This document shows positions 36,482 to 45,677 of a stretch of 64,000 nt of DNA, piece by piece. The stretch is from a virus, in the IMG/VR virus record IMGVR_UViG_3300046519_000214, positions 1 through 64,000 of that record. One strand, written 5' to 3'. The position numbers and the translations under genes were made by a program. Every line of letters begins with the position of its first letter. Position 1 is the stretch's first letter. The notes under the pieces are model-generated. The model was not told the origin of the DNA and made no database searches. It saw only the letters and a list, made by a program, of their open reading frames with translations.

Positions 36482-37341
36482 TGCCCGTCAAGGTCACCTT
36501 CAAGGTCGGGAACCGCAAGGTCAGCAACGCTGAGATGTCTGAAGGCATCGACCAGTTCATCCAGGCGGTAGGCGTGAAGACCGTGGACCAAGCCGCAACT
36601 GTCGACCGCGTCCAGGTCCAGGCGTTGCGGGCAAAGCTGACCGGCCGTGTGGAGCGCTCGCTCGAGGCCGCAGTTAATTTCGCAGCTAACACCATGGTTG
36701 GTACGAAATCGAATGTGGCCATGAAGGGTAGGGGTGCAGAGACGGCAATCCATTTCGATTGGTCGGAGCCATACAATCCGATTGTCAATGCCAGTAAGGC
36801 CCAGATCGAAAGCCTCAAGACTGGCGACGTCATCTATTGGGAAGCGCTGAGCCGCAAGACCATTATGAAGAAGTCGAACACCCAGGCAAACGGAGCTGTC
36901 GCCGGCCGAGGTGACTCTCCTCGCGAGCGAGCGCGGCAATACTTCGTCCACACCGGTGCTCTGCAGGCTGAGCTGCGCCAGCTCGCCAAGACCATCACGA
37001 CCAAGACCGGCACGGTCACAGTGGGTTACATGAAGGGCAACGCGAAGAACTTCCGCTCGTCGAAGGATCTTCCGAAGCGCATCAAGGTCGGCAAGATCCA
37101 GATTGCCTTCTTGCCGAAGGCCAACCTCAAGAACCTACCTGGTGCCCATACCGCTGAAGTCTCGAACTGGGATCCGAATGTTCTGTTCGAACGGAGCCTC
37201 GGGATCTCCAAGCCGTCACTTCGAAAGCTACGTGGTGTAGACGGACATCATCGTCCGCTCCTCCAGCCGATCTTCACCTTCTGGGCGCTGAACCGCATAC
37301 CGCGGATTGTTGCGACCACGATCCAGAACAGCCTCAAGTAA
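36481..37341 (+). CDS. Neck/tail-completion-like protein (286 aa)
   Basis: GTG start overlapping the previous stop (TAGTG); begins MPVKVTFKVGNRKVSNAEMS. Basic, with helices early and a beta-rich end. The segment AMKGRGAETAIHFDWSEPYN and its position between closure and tail terminator suggest a gp10-like neck protein. Tentative. Confidence 0.5.
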   Translation: MPVKVTFKVGNRKVSNAEMSEGIDQFIQAVGVKTVDQAATVDRVQVQALRAKLTGRVERSLEAAVNFAANTMVGTKSNVAMKGRGAETAIHFDWSEPYNPIVNASKAQIESLKTGDVIYWEALSRKTIMKKSNTQANGAVAGRGDSPRERARQYFVHTGALQAELRQLAKTITTKTGTVTVGYMKGNAKNFRSSKDLPKRIKVGKIQIAFLPKANLKNLPGAHTAEVSNWDPNVLFERSLGISKPSLRKLRGVDGHHRPLLQPIFTFWALNRIPRIVATTIQNSLK

Positions 37342-37353
37342 GGGTTTGCTAAT

Positions 37354-37806
37354 ATGTATGAGAACATTTGGGGATCCATCGTCGCCTTCTCGAACGATAT
37401 CATCGACGATCGTCGAGCCAAATACCCAGGCGTCGACATTGAATACGTGGACTGGGAAGCCCATGCCAACATCCAGGAGCTGCCAGAAGGCGACCTCATT
37501 GGCACAACGGCGATCACCTTCACGGAGGATCAGCCTGAGTTGTTCAACGGCTCGTTCACGATCGGTGTGTCGACCTATGCCGACGACAGCAATCTCTTCA
37601 GGCTTCGCAATTATGTGGGAGAGGTTTTCAACCGGCTGCGGCCGGGGATGAAAGTGCCCTTCTACGATCATGAGACGCTCGAGCAGAAGGGATGGTTTCA
37701 CATTGTCGATGGGACGATTGTGCTACCAATGACGAGGGCGGATGCCCGCCCTCTCCAATTCGTTCAATGTCAGTTTGTCTTCGACCCAGTCACTGCGACT
37801 GGCTGA
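37354..37806 (+). CDS. Tail terminator-like protein (150 aa)
   Basis: Starts MYENIWGSIVAFSNDIIDDR, with the alpha-beta pattern of gpU/tail terminator proteins (LIGTTAITFTEDQPELFNGS, FTIGVSTYADDSN). It lies right before the tail tube gene. SD AAGGG precedes the ATG. Its 3' end overlaps the convergent Arc-like gene by 17 nt. Confidence 0.6.
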   Translation: MYENIWGSIVAFSNDIIDDRRAKYPGVDIEYVDWEAHANIQELPEGDLIGTTAITFTEDQPELFNGSFTIGVSTYADDSNLFRLRNYVGEVFNRLRPGMKVPFYDHETLEQKGWFHIVDGTIVLPMTRADARPLQFVQCQFVFDPVTATG

Positions 37807-37993
37807 GAGACGAGAGCCCGCCCTGGGCAATCATGACAGTCCGGAGGATCTCCAGATTATCGCCGTGCTCTGCAGCGAGCGCGGCTTCAAGAAGGAAGAT
37901 GACTTCCTTGTTCATCGATCGACGATTGATCTCTGCTCTGCCTTCAAGCAGTGCAAATAACTCGTCTGGAAGGCTAGTTGAAAGACGACGCAT
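37790..37993 (-). CDS. Arc-like ribbon-helix-helix repressor (moron)
   Basis: A 67-aa protein on the minus strand inside the late operon. The Arc pattern is clear: strand RRLSTSLPDELFALLEG (about 2-18), then RAEINRRSMNKEVIFLLEAA (about 19-38) with the RRSxNxE helix-2 motif, and a short helical tail. Binds operator DNA as a dimer. It has its own promoter (38027-38054) and so can be expressed when late genes are silent. Targets unknown. Confidence 0.8.
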   Translation of the reverse strand: MRRLSTSLPDELFALLEGRAEINRRSMNKEVIFLLEAALAAEHGDNLEILRTVMIAQGGLSSLSQSQ

Positions 37994-38026
37994 TTCCCAC
38001 CATTTTGAATAATCTTGTGCCTAGCA

Positions 38027-38054
38027 AATATAAGTATCTCTCCTCATTTATCAA
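38027..38054 (-). promoter_or_regulatory. Sigma70-type promoter of the Arc-like gene
   Basis: Reading the minus strand: TTGATA, 16 nt, TATATT; transcription would start about 27 nt before the ATG at 37993. The gap 37994-38093 has no gene. Confidence 0.6.
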
Positions 38055-38093
38055 GCAGCAACACCTGTTCTGAACAATGAGGAACTCTCACCC

Positions 38094-38894
38094 ATGGCTG
38101 GCAACGCTAAGACCAAAAACTTCCTTCTTTCTACGGCGACCGTCATGATTGGCGCTCCTGACAAGCTGCACCAACTCAACCCTGCCGAACACTCGATCGG
38201 TCTCGTCAAGAACTTCCAGATGACCGCTGATCCGACGTTCGTCGAGCTCACGCAGGGCGTCAAGAACTCGGTCGTCATGTCCGTCAAGAACGGCGAAGGC
38301 CTGAAGTGCTCGATGGAAGTCTACGAGTACACGCTCCGCAACATGGCTTACGCAGCTGGTCTCGACGCCTCGGGCGTTGAGTTCGATTCGATCACCGACA
38401 TCTGGATCGCATCCGGCGCCTACGCAACGGCTGGCAAGACGATCGAAGTTGGCACCGACATCAGTGCGAAGCTGAGTGCCGGCGACTACATCTTCCTGCA
38501 GAACGGCCTGGACGATAAGGTCCACATTGCCAAGGTCGCCTCGTCTGCCTTCGCTGCGGCCAAGACCACGATCACCCTCGCCGCTGGCTACGAGCCATCT
38601 GCGACGGTCACGTTCCCGATCGGTACCCGTATCGGTAAGGTCAAGCGTATCGACGTTGGTGGCACGGATGTGCAGCCGGAATTCGCGGTCAAGATCGTCG
38701 GCCTCCTACCGGTCGACAACGCGCCGTTCACGATCTACCTGCCGAAGGTCAAGATCACGAAGGGTCTCGGTGTCGCGTTCCAGACGGACAACTTCGGCAA
38801 CCTGCCGTTTGAGTTCACTCCGTACTCTGGTGTCGAGAGCGATCCTCTTTACGCTGAATACGGACCTGCAGCGGCCATCCTCTTCAACCGCTAA
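38094..38894 (+). CDS. Major tail tube protein
   Basis: A 266-aa beta-rich protein between tail terminator and chaperone genes. Starts MAGNAKTKNFLLSTATVMIG and contains VELTQGVKNSVVMSVKNGEG and a C-terminal PYSGVESDPLYAEYGPAAAI. Central insertion (about 95-185) could be a surface Ig-like domain. SD GAGGAACTC; followed by a strong terminator. Confidence 0.75.
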   Translation: MAGNAKTKNFLLSTATVMIGAPDKLHQLNPAEHSIGLVKNFQMTADPTFVELTQGVKNSVVMSVKNGEGLKCSMEVYEYTLRNMAYAAGLDASGVEFDSITDIWIASGAYATAGKTIEVGTDISAKLSAGDYIFLQNGLDDKVHIAKVASSAFAAAKTTITLAAGYEPSATVTFPIGTRIGKVKRIDVGGTDVQPEFAVKIVGLLPVDNAPFTIYLPKVKITKGLGVAFQTDNFGNLPFEFTPYSGVESDPLYAEYGPAAAILFNR

Positions 38895-38917
38895 GCCCTC
38901 AAACTCTCTTGCAAATA

Positions 38918-38957
38918 TGCGCCCCAGTCACCACATGACTGGGGCGCAATTGTTTGT
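38918..38957 (+). terminator. Rho-independent terminator after the tail tube gene
   Basis: A 13-bp stem TGCGCCCCAGTCA/TGACTGGGGCGCA with a 5-nt loop, followed by ATTGTTTG. Very strong hairpin, modest T-tract. Confidence 0.75.
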
Positions 38958-38972
38958 AACTCTGGATCACAA

Positions 38973-39380
38973 ATGACCGAAATTCCCAATCCAAAATTGA
39001 CCATTACTCAGGACGGCAAAGAGCGCGAACTCTTCATGTCCTATGGACTTCTGAACGTGCTTTCGATCGCAGTCGGCTCGCCCGAACTGGTGCCGGCAAT
39101 GTCCCTCGACGATGAACTTCGAACCGAAGTTCTGAAGGCCGTCCTGGCTGAACGCAAGGTCACCGGCAAGGTCGTCCAGGCGATCGCGGATCTCGAAGAG
39201 ATCGAGATCTCCATCGACGACGTTGAAGCGGTTCTCGACTGGGCTGGAGAGCACCTCATGGGTTTTTTCATGCGGCGCTTGGCAAAGTCAGCCAAGCACG
39301 TGGAAAACCACAAAAGCCTACTCGAGGGCCTCAAGTCTTCCATGGATGGCTTGCGGAGCTTAGCTTCCGCGACAGCATAA
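38973..39380 (+). CDS. Tail assembly chaperone, short form (G-like)
   Basis: A 135-aa acidic helical protein, MTEIPNPKLTITQDGKEREL, followed by a helix-rich body (SLDDELRTEVLKAVLAERK). It precedes the tape measure, the position of lambda G. It contains T TTT TTC at codons 97-99, from which a -1 shift gives the GT form. Confidence 0.75.
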   Translation: MTEIPNPKLTITQDGKERELFMSYGLLNVLSIAVGSPELVPAMSLDDELRTEVLKAVLAERKVTGKVVQAIADLEEIEISIDDVEAVLDWAGEHLMGFFMRRLAKSAKHVENHKSLLEGLKSSMDGLRSLASATA

Positions 39381-39637
39381 TTTGGGCGCTGGGCGTCAGG
39401 CCCAGCCTTCTCGAGGAAGTGTACTGGTCGCACTCCCTCGAGGATCTGACCACTCTGGTGAGTTTGAAATCACAGGAGCGTATGGCCGGATACTACCAGG
39501 AATACGAAACGTTCCGCCTGGTAGTCGATGAAGCACTCGGAGGGGGAGGAAACTCCAAACCTGATGAGAGCGAGGCGATCCAAACCTTCGATCAACTCGC
39601 CAGGGCATTTGCCGACGTAGGAGGCACACTTGGCTGA
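38973..39637 (+). CDS. Tail assembly chaperone, frameshifted long form (GT-like)
   Basis: Predicted product of -1 frameshifting at 39263-39269. From 39269 the -1 frame is open through to the TGA at 39635-39637. The extension includes LAELSFRDSIIWALGVRPSL, then LLEEVYWSHSLEDLTTLVSL and QERMAGYYQEYETFRLVVDE, which clearly codes for protein and has no good start of its own. Its end overlaps the tape measure TTG start. As in lambda, the long form would bind the tape measure during tail assembly. Confidence 0.7.
39263..39269 (+). promoter_or_regulatory. Programmed -1 frameshift site T TTT TTC
   Basis: Canonical X XXY YYZ heptamer in the zero frame (GGT TTT TTC). The resulting -1 frame has no stop before 39635. 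Confidence 0.65.
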
Positions 39638-42600
39638 GAATACCTTTGAAGTTGATTATGAACTGAACGCTGCCCAGGCTCGAGATGAGCTGGAGAAGGT
39701 TCGTAAACAACTCGACGGTGTCACAGCCAAGTTCAACAGTAATCTCGGGACTGCTAAGAAGGGCATTCTCGAGCTGACCAAGCTCCTCAGCGACATGGTC
39801 GCCGCAACCGAGAAAGGCACTGCTGCTCGCGCCCGTGCCGAGCGCAGTGCCACCTCGATCCTCGGAGCTCGCTACCAGCAACTTGGCCAGGGCTCGGGCG
39901 TCCAGAAGTCTCAGGAAAACCAGCTCAACCGAGTCGCCGCCCAGGCACTCGTCAACGATATTCAGAACACCGCAAAGGCTGCAGAAGCCCGCGTCACTGA
40001 GGCGATCGTCAAGCAGACCGTCAGCCTTCTGAAGACGACCGAGGCCGCGGTCGCAGCTCGCATCAAAAACGCCACGTTCGCCAACAACCAGTCGATCGCG
40101 AACTCCGACGATCGTTATCTCAGCGCCCGCAACACGCTGGCCAACCAGCGCCGTGCCGACGCCATCTATGCCGCAGAGAATGGTCGCGCCGCCCTGTCGA
40201 GCCGCAACCGTCTCGAGCAGCTGAACTATAACGGCGGCGCCGATCTCATGGGAATCCAAGGTCGCGTCATGCTGAACTACGCCGCAGTCGGTGGCCTGTT
40301 CAACACGATCAAGGGCGCCGGAACCGGCCTCGTCGAGCTGGACAAGGAACTGCATCAGTACCAGGCGATCTCTGCTGCCACGAACAAGGAGATGGTGCAG
40401 TTCAAGCAGAACCTGGTGCAGATCTCCCAGTCTGTTCCGTACACCACGCTCCAGATCACCCAGGCCGCAACCGCCCTTGCCCAGGCGGGTCTGTCCACTG
40501 GCCAGGTCAGCGAGTCCCTTGGCTCGATCGCGCAGTTTGCTACGGCCACGGGCTCGAGCCTGTCGCAGGCTGTTGACGTCGTGACCTCGACCCTCACGGC
40601 CTTCAACCTCGAAACGAGCCGCACGGGTGACGTCGCCAACATCTTCACCGCGGCGCTCAACCTCTCGAAGCTGTCCGTCGACAAGCTGCAGACCTCGCTG
40701 AACTACATCGGCCCGACCGCCGAAGCTCTTGGCCTGACGCTCGAGGAGACGACCTCGATCCTCGGTGCTCTTTCCCAGTCTGGCGTGAAGGCCTCGACGA
40801 TGGGCACAGGCTTCCGTGCTCTGCTCACCGACCTCCAGTCTCCATCCAAGAAACTGGTCGACGTGTTGAGGGCTGCTGGCCTGTCCGTCGACGACATCAA
40901 CGTCAAGACGAAGGGCTTTCTGCCTGTTATCGAGACGCTGAAGAAGGCGGGCTTTGGCGCAGCCGAGGCCTACGAAACTCTCGAGACCCGTTCCGCAGCA
41001 GCCTTCCTGGCACTGGCGAACAACACAGAACTGGCTCGTGATATGCAGCGTAGCTTCACGCTATCGGCTGCAGCTGTCGAGGCGAACGCCATTCAGATGA
41101 AGTCGCTGAGCAACACCGCCCAGGTCTTCAAGAACACTCTCGGCGCTTCTGTCTTCACCGCGTTCGAGCCCATCGTGGCGACACTGCAGCAGATAATCGC
41201 CGGTGCCACCACTGTCTTCTCCTGGCTCAATAAATTTCCTGGAGTGCTTCAGGCGATCGGCGCTGTCGCCGGCACCTTCGCAACCGTGCTCGGCGTCTCG
41301 CTGTTTGGCAGCTTGATCAAGAGCCTGGGTCTGATGATCCCGCTGCTCGCCAACTTCGCCACTGGGTTCAAGGGCGTGGGACTAGCCGCTACTGAGGGTG
41401 CTGTCGCCGTTGGCTTCTTCGGCCGCGTCCTCGCCGGCCTATCCGCTCTCACTCTCACCAACTGGATCGGTCTTGTCATCGCGGGTGTCGCCCTGGCGGC
41501 GGGAGCCTTCTTTGCCTGGAAGGGTAAGACCGACGAACTCACCAAGAGCATCGACGACCTCGAGTCCAAGGTCAATGAGCTGAAGGGCGCGGCCGACGCG
41601 ACCGAAAGCAAGATCGGCTCGCTCGACACCGCGATCCAAGGTCTGATCGACCGCCGCAAAGAACTTGACGGCGACCGGATCATGCGTGGCGCCAAGATCG
41701 ATGAGCTCCGTGCCCAGTTCAACGAGCTCGGTCTGTCCATCAAGGACGACACCATGTCGGTCACGGACCTCATCCGTGAGCTGAACGACCTTCGTGCGAC
41801 ATCCTCCCGAGTTCGTGCCGCTGAGCTGGCTGAGGCCGCTGAAGCTCGCCGTGGCGAGATCGACAAACTGAAGGAACAGCGCGGGAAGCTCACCGACCAC
41901 AATGGTCCTCAAGCCAACTACATCCGTGGTCTGGCCGATCAGGCGGTTGGTGGTGCCGGTGGTGGGATCGAGACCTCTGCGAACAACTACCTCATCGAGC
42001 AGATCAGCAAGCGTTTCGGCACCAACATCGGTGAGGCGCTTCGAATCTCGCTTGGCGATCTCAGCCAGGTCCACGATGCACGTCAGGCCCTTTCCCTCGG
42101 CAAGTACGTGAATGAACAGATCGGTGTTGCTCAGCGCCAGGGCGACCCCAACGGTAGCCTCGGCTTCCTCACGGAGCTGAAGGCCACGCTCGACCCGATC
42201 GTTGCCAACCTGACCAAGACTGCCGCAGCCGACGCCGATCTCGTCACCATCCTGCGCCGCGAAGCCGACGCTGGAATTCAGGGCTCGAAGTCCTTTGGTC
42301 GTTTGAGCGAGAAGTCGCAGTTCATCCAGAAGACGTTCGACGACAAGATGAGCGCGATCTCGACCGGGAATCTGAACGACGAGGAGAAGATCGAAGCATA
42401 CAGCGCCGTCCGCCGGTGGTTGGAAACCGTTCGCGACAAGTCGATCCAGGCGTTCAAGGATGATTTCGCGAAGGAATCTTCGACCGACCCCAACCTCGCC
42501 GGTCTCGACGACAAGTCCGTTTCGTCGCAGATCGACCAGGCGCTGGCCAGTCTGCAGCTGAAGCTGAACGAGGCGAGCCAGAAAGCTGTCACCAACCAGA

Positions 42601-45005
42601 CGAAGTACACCTCGAAGGAAGTCAAGAAGGCCGAGCAGAACCAGAACCGCGAGCTGGCCCGCTGGCAGCGGCAGATCTCTGGTGCCAAGAACAACGAAGC
42701 GTTCGAGGCTGCGAAGAAGGGCTACGACGAGCTCCGCAAGACGACGACGGCACAGATCATCAACTTCTATGATGAGCTCATCCGCCTCGCGAACCTGAAC
42801 AAGGATACCGACGCAGTCGAGAAGCTGCAGGAGGAGCGGAAGGAGTTTACGGAACGCGCTGCGGCCGAGTTGGCTGAGCAGAACCGTGCCAACGACGAGA
42901 AGGAACTCGACCTCCAGAAGGAGTCGCTGCAGCGCCAGCGTGAAGCTGTCCAGGACGCAGCGAAGACCCTCCGCACCAAGATCGAGGAAGCAACGGCCGA
43001 GCTGAAGAAGACGCCGCCGAGTGCAGCCATGAACGCGCTCGTCGACAAGATCAAGGAGCTGACCGGCCAGCTCAGCGGCGAGCTCAACAAGATCGGCAAC
43101 ATTGACGTCCAGCTCGAGGGCATCGATCTGAACGAGCCGATCAGCCAAGCAATGGCTGGTAGCGCCCAGTCTGCGATCAAGCACTATATGGACCGCGGTC
43201 TTTCCAAGGCTGGCGCCGCTGCGATCGCGTCGAACCTGTCCGTCGAGTCCGAGTTCAATCCGAATGCTCTAGGCGACCATGGCACCGCCCATGGTGTTGC
43301 CCAGTGGCGAGGCACACGCTGGAACGAGCTCCGGTCCTTTGCAATCCAAAAGGGCACAGCCGCGAACGATGTCAACACTCAGTATGATTTCGTACTGAAG
43401 GAGCTTATGCGTGACTACCCGGATCTCTTCGCACGGCTGAAGGCAGGTACCGAAGATCCGCAGGCTTTGTCGAAGGCGTTCATGAACATCTTCGAACGGC
43501 CAAACAAAGATCCGTCGATCAACCACGTCGGCAAGCGCATGTCTCGCGCCCAGGCGTTTCTTTCTGGCACGGACACCGCCGGTTCGGCTGAAACGTCCAA
43601 GATCCTCGAAGAGACCGAACGTCAGGCCACGGAGAACATCAACAAGGGTATCGAGGCCCAGGCAGAAGCTGCGATCACCAGCCTCAAGTCCCGTATCGGC
43701 AACCTGAAGACCCAGGTCCGCTTCACGGACGACGCAAAGTCGCTCAAGGATCTGCAGTCACAGATCCAGAGCGCCCACGACCAGCTCCTGGATCAGGAGA
43801 TCAAGAAGTTCGATGCTGAGAATGCCGAGCTCAAGAACACCAACCCGACCGACTACACGAACAAGCTCAAGGAGCTGAAGGACGGCCTGCACGAAAACCT
43901 CAACTCCGACCTTCAGAAGGTGATTGAGGAATATTTCAAAGCCGCGGAAGAAGAGCTGCAGCGGCCGGTCGATCGCGCCAAGGCTGCACTGGATGTTGCC
44001 CAGCAGCCCGACATGGCCAGCAAGTACACCACTCTGGACATTCAGAAGCTTCAGCAGAACGTGGTCGATCGCGAGCGTGAGGCAGCTGCCAACCGTGTCC
44101 TGCTCATCGAGCAGCAGATCGCTGAAGTTCGCCGCATGGCGGCTGACGCAGAAGCGAACAACACGGACGGCTCGCGTGACACCGAGGTGCTGCAGTGGCG
44201 CACCCTCGAGAACGACCTCATCGAGAAGAACAACCAGCTGAAGGAGCAGAACAACCTCCTCGACGCTGCCAAGGCGAACCAGGGGCCAACAACGGTCAAT
44301 GCGATCCAGTCCGCAACCGCAGCCTGGGCTCAGCAGAACGGCATCATCGACGCTACCGGTAAGATGATCCCGCTGGCAACCCAGGTGGGCAACGCCTGGG
44401 GTCAGGTGCTTGATGGTTTGTCTTCCGGCTTCTCGCAGTTCTTCATGAACATTTCCTCTGGCACCATGTTGGCCGGCGAGGCGTTCAAGCAGCTCGGCCA
44501 GACCATCCTCCAGATGTTCATGCAGATCATCGCCAAGGCCCTCGCCAACCAGATCATCATGTCGCTGTTCAGCGGTGGATCCGGCGGCTCTAGCATCCTC
44601 TCTCAGCTGGGGGAGGGTCTCTTCGGCATCGTCGGCGGCAAGGCTGTTGGTGGCCTGATCCGAGCCGCCAATGGTGCGGTCGCTCCGTTCCGCGACGGTG
44701 GCGCCTACCAGCTGATGCCTGGTGAGATGGTTCTGCGTCAGTCGGCCGTCCAGGCGATCGGTGAGGATAAGTTGACCCACATCAACAACCTGGGCAACCG
44801 CCAGATCTCGGAAGGCGCTCTCCAGGGTCTCGCTGCGAACAGCAACAAGAAGCAGGATCCTGGCATGGTCAACGTATGGGTTGTCTCGCCGGATCAAGTC
44901 CCACAGTCTGGCCCGAACGACATCATCGCTACCGTCAGCGCCAACATCCAGAACCGCGGCTCGATCAAGCAATTGATCCAGCAGGTAGCGATGGGTCAGA
45001 TCTAG
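39630..45005 (+). CDS. Tape measure protein with tail lysozyme domain
   Basis: A 1791-aa protein, the largest gene in the window. TTG start with SD GGAGG. Order: coiled-coil N terminus; a TP901-type core (about 215-500; FKQNLVQISQSVPYTTLQIT, SKLSVDKLQTSLNYIGPTAE, GVKASTMGTGFRALLTDLQS); hydrophobic segments about 520-635; long coiled coils; a Phage_lysozyme2-like domain about 1180-1300 (GAAAIASNLSVESEFNPNAL with a likely catalytic Glu, then HGVAQWRGTRWNELRSFA); coiled coils; a C-terminal Gly-rich hydrophobic end. Sets tail length and probably opens the cell wall locally. Its stop overlaps a convergent stop. Confidence 0.88.
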   Translation: MAENTFEVDYELNAAQARDELEKVRKQLDGVTAKFNSNLGTAKKGILELTKLLSDMVAATEKGTAARARAERSATSILGARYQQLGQGSGVQKSQENQLNRVAAQALVNDIQNTAKAAEARVTEAIVKQTVSLLKTTEAAVAARIKNATFANNQSIANSDDRYLSARNTLANQRRADAIYAAENGRAALSSRNRLEQLNYNGGADLMGIQGRVMLNYAAVGGLFNTIKGAGTGLVELDKELHQYQAISAATNKEMVQFKQNLVQISQSVPYTTLQITQAATALAQAGLSTGQVSESLGSIAQFATATGSSLSQAVDVVTSTLTAFNLETSRTGDVANIFTAALNLSKLSVDKLQTSLNYIGPTAEALGLTLEETTSILGALSQSGVKASTMGTGFRALLTDLQSPSKKLVDVLRAAGLSVDDINVKTKGFLPVIETLKKAGFGAAEAYETLETRSAAAFLALANNTELARDMQRSFTLSAAAVEANAIQMKSLSNTAQVFKNTLGASVFTAFEPIVATLQQIIAGATTVFSWLNKFPGVLQAIGAVAGTFATVLGVSLFGSLIKSLGLMIPLLANFATGFKGVGLAATEGAVAVGFFGRVLAGLSALTLTNWIGLVIAGVALAAGAFFAWKGKTDELTKSIDDLESKVNELKGAADATESKIGSLDTAIQGLIDRRKELDGDRIMRGAKIDELRAQFNELGLSIKDDTMSVTDLIRELNDLRATSSRVRAAELAEAAEARRGEIDKLKEQRGKLTDHNGPQANYIRGLADQAVGGAGGGIETSANNYLIEQISKRFGTNIGEALRISLGDLSQVHDARQALSLGKYVNEQIGVAQRQGDPNGSLGFLTELKATLDPIVANLTKTAAADADLVTILRREADAGIQGSKSFGRLSEKSQFIQKTFDDKMSAISTGNLNDEEKIEAYSAVRRWLETVRDKSIQAFKDDFAKESSTDPNLAGLDDKSVSSQIDQALASLQLKLNEASQKAVTNQTKYTSKEVKKAEQNQNRELARWQRQISGAKNNEAFEAAKKGYDELRKTTTAQIINFYDELIRLANLNKDTDAVEKLQEERKEFTERAAAELAEQNRANDEKELDLQKESLQRQREAVQDAAKTLRTKIEEATAELKKTPPSAAMNALVDKIKELTGQLSGELNKIGNIDVQLEGIDLNEPISQAMAGSAQSAIKHYMDRGLSKAGAAAIASNLSVESEFNPNALGDHGTAHGVAQWRGTRWNELRSFAIQKGTAANDVNTQYDFVLKELMRDYPDLFARLKAGTEDPQALSKAFMNIFERPNKDPSINHVGKRMSRAQAFLSGTDTAGSAETSKILEETERQATENINKGIEAQAEAAITSLKSRIGNLKTQVRFTDDAKSLKDLQSQIQSAHDQLLDQEIKKFDAENAELKNTNPTDYTNKLKELKDGLHENLNSDLQKVIEEYFKAAEEELQRPVDRAKAALDVAQQPDMASKYTTLDIQKLQQNVVDREREAAANRVLLIEQQIAEVRRMAADAEANNTDGSRDTEVLQWRTLENDLIEKNNQLKEQNNLLDAAKANQGPTTVNAIQSATAAWAQQNGIIDATGKMIPLATQVGNAWGQVLDGLSSGFSQFFMNISSGTMLAGEAFKQLGQTILQMFMQIIAKALANQIIMSLFSGGSGGSSILSQLGEGLFGIVGGKAVGGLIRAANGAVAPFRDGGAYQLMPGEMVLRQSAVQAIGEDKLTHINNLGNRQISEGALQGLAANSNKKQDPGMVNVWVVSPDQVPQSGPNDIIATVSANIQNRGSIKQLIQQVAMGQI

Positions 45006-45367
45006 AATTTGACGGAATGAAGGGGACCGCACTCAGGATGAGGTGCGATCCCCGGCCCGCCGAGTGCATCGATCACCTGGTTGTTCTTGAAGAACACCAG
45101 GTAGAACCCTTGGCTGTACGCCCCGAAACTATTCTTCGCATAGAAGGTCGTGCAGACTGCCCATGCTCGAGGATAGCGGAAATTGTCGACCGCCTGGTGG
45201 GGCTTGCCAGCCTTCAGATCCCGAACCGACCATGGATCCTTTGCTGACTTGCGAATGATGTCCGCGACCTTCTTGTCAGTCCCGGTAGGTGCCGGCTCAC
45301 TGGCAGCGTAAGCGGTGGTGGCGATCAACGTGATCGCTGCTGCGGACAAAATTCTGAAAAACTGCAT
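45002..45367 (-). CDS. Secreted moron protein (121 aa)
   Basis: Minus-strand gene in the late operon. Residues 1-21 are a Sec signal peptide (MQFFRILSAAAITLIATTAYA). The mature domain has RKSAKDPWSVRDLKAGKPHQ (a DPxSVxD motif seen in small periplasmic proteins of alphaproteobacteria) and a CTTFYAKNSFGAYSQGFYLV strand pair. SD AAGGG precedes the ATG at 45367. Probably acts in the periplasm during lysogeny or infection (for example, superinfection control); not proven. Confidence 0.7.
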   Translation of the reverse strand: MQFFRILSAAAITLIATTAYAASEPAPTGTDKKVADIIRKSAKDPWSVRDLKAGKPHQAVDNFRYPRAWAVCTTFYAKNSFGAYSQGFYLVFFKNNQVIDALGGPGIAPHPECGPLHSVKF

Positions 45368-45520
45368 AACCCTTAACAGCACCTTAACGATCTATCGACA
45401 ATTCTAATCTGTGGACCCCTGCGCGTTTTCTGCTCAGGGGTTGGCACGACTCAACCACTAGGCCACAATATCACTGATTTGCAACGGGGGACGTGAGTCT
45501 TGACGTAATTTACCCACAAA

Positions 45521-45550
45521 CGAAAAAGCACCGGGTTGCCGCCCAGTGCT
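45521..45550 (-). terminator. Rho-independent terminator (minus strand)
   Basis: Nine-bp stem AGCACTGGG/CCCGGTGCT (one wobble), then TTTTTCG on the minus strand. No annotated gene ends just upstream on that strand; it lies in the 45368-45677 gap and would isolate the secreted-protein gene from antisense readthrough. Confidence 0.75.
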
Positions 45551-45677
45551 TGTTCAAACCTTCAGAGAGCTCTTGAAGCCCCTTCACAAGGTCAAAGCTC
45601 TCATAAAACGAATCAGGTGTCAACGGGAAATTTGCCGATTTCTCGAACGATATCTTATACCTAAGTGAGGTACAGCT

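Noticed and set aside
41439-43184. 581-codon minus-strand open frame under the tape measure
   Set aside because: Leu/Arg-rich shadow of coiled-coil codons; no SD and antisense to a strongly supported gene.
45421-45480. tRNA-like sequence on the minus strand (TGGCCTAGTGGTTGAGTCG)
   Set aside because: The start looks like a D arm and CCCCTG/CAGGGG can pair, but the loop is too long, no anticodon arm of 5+7 nt forms and there is no T arm.
45521-45660. Short minus-strand frame running into the terminator (ends WAATRCFFVCG)
   Set aside because: No credible start codon or SD; the terminator stem codes for its end, so coding is unlikely.
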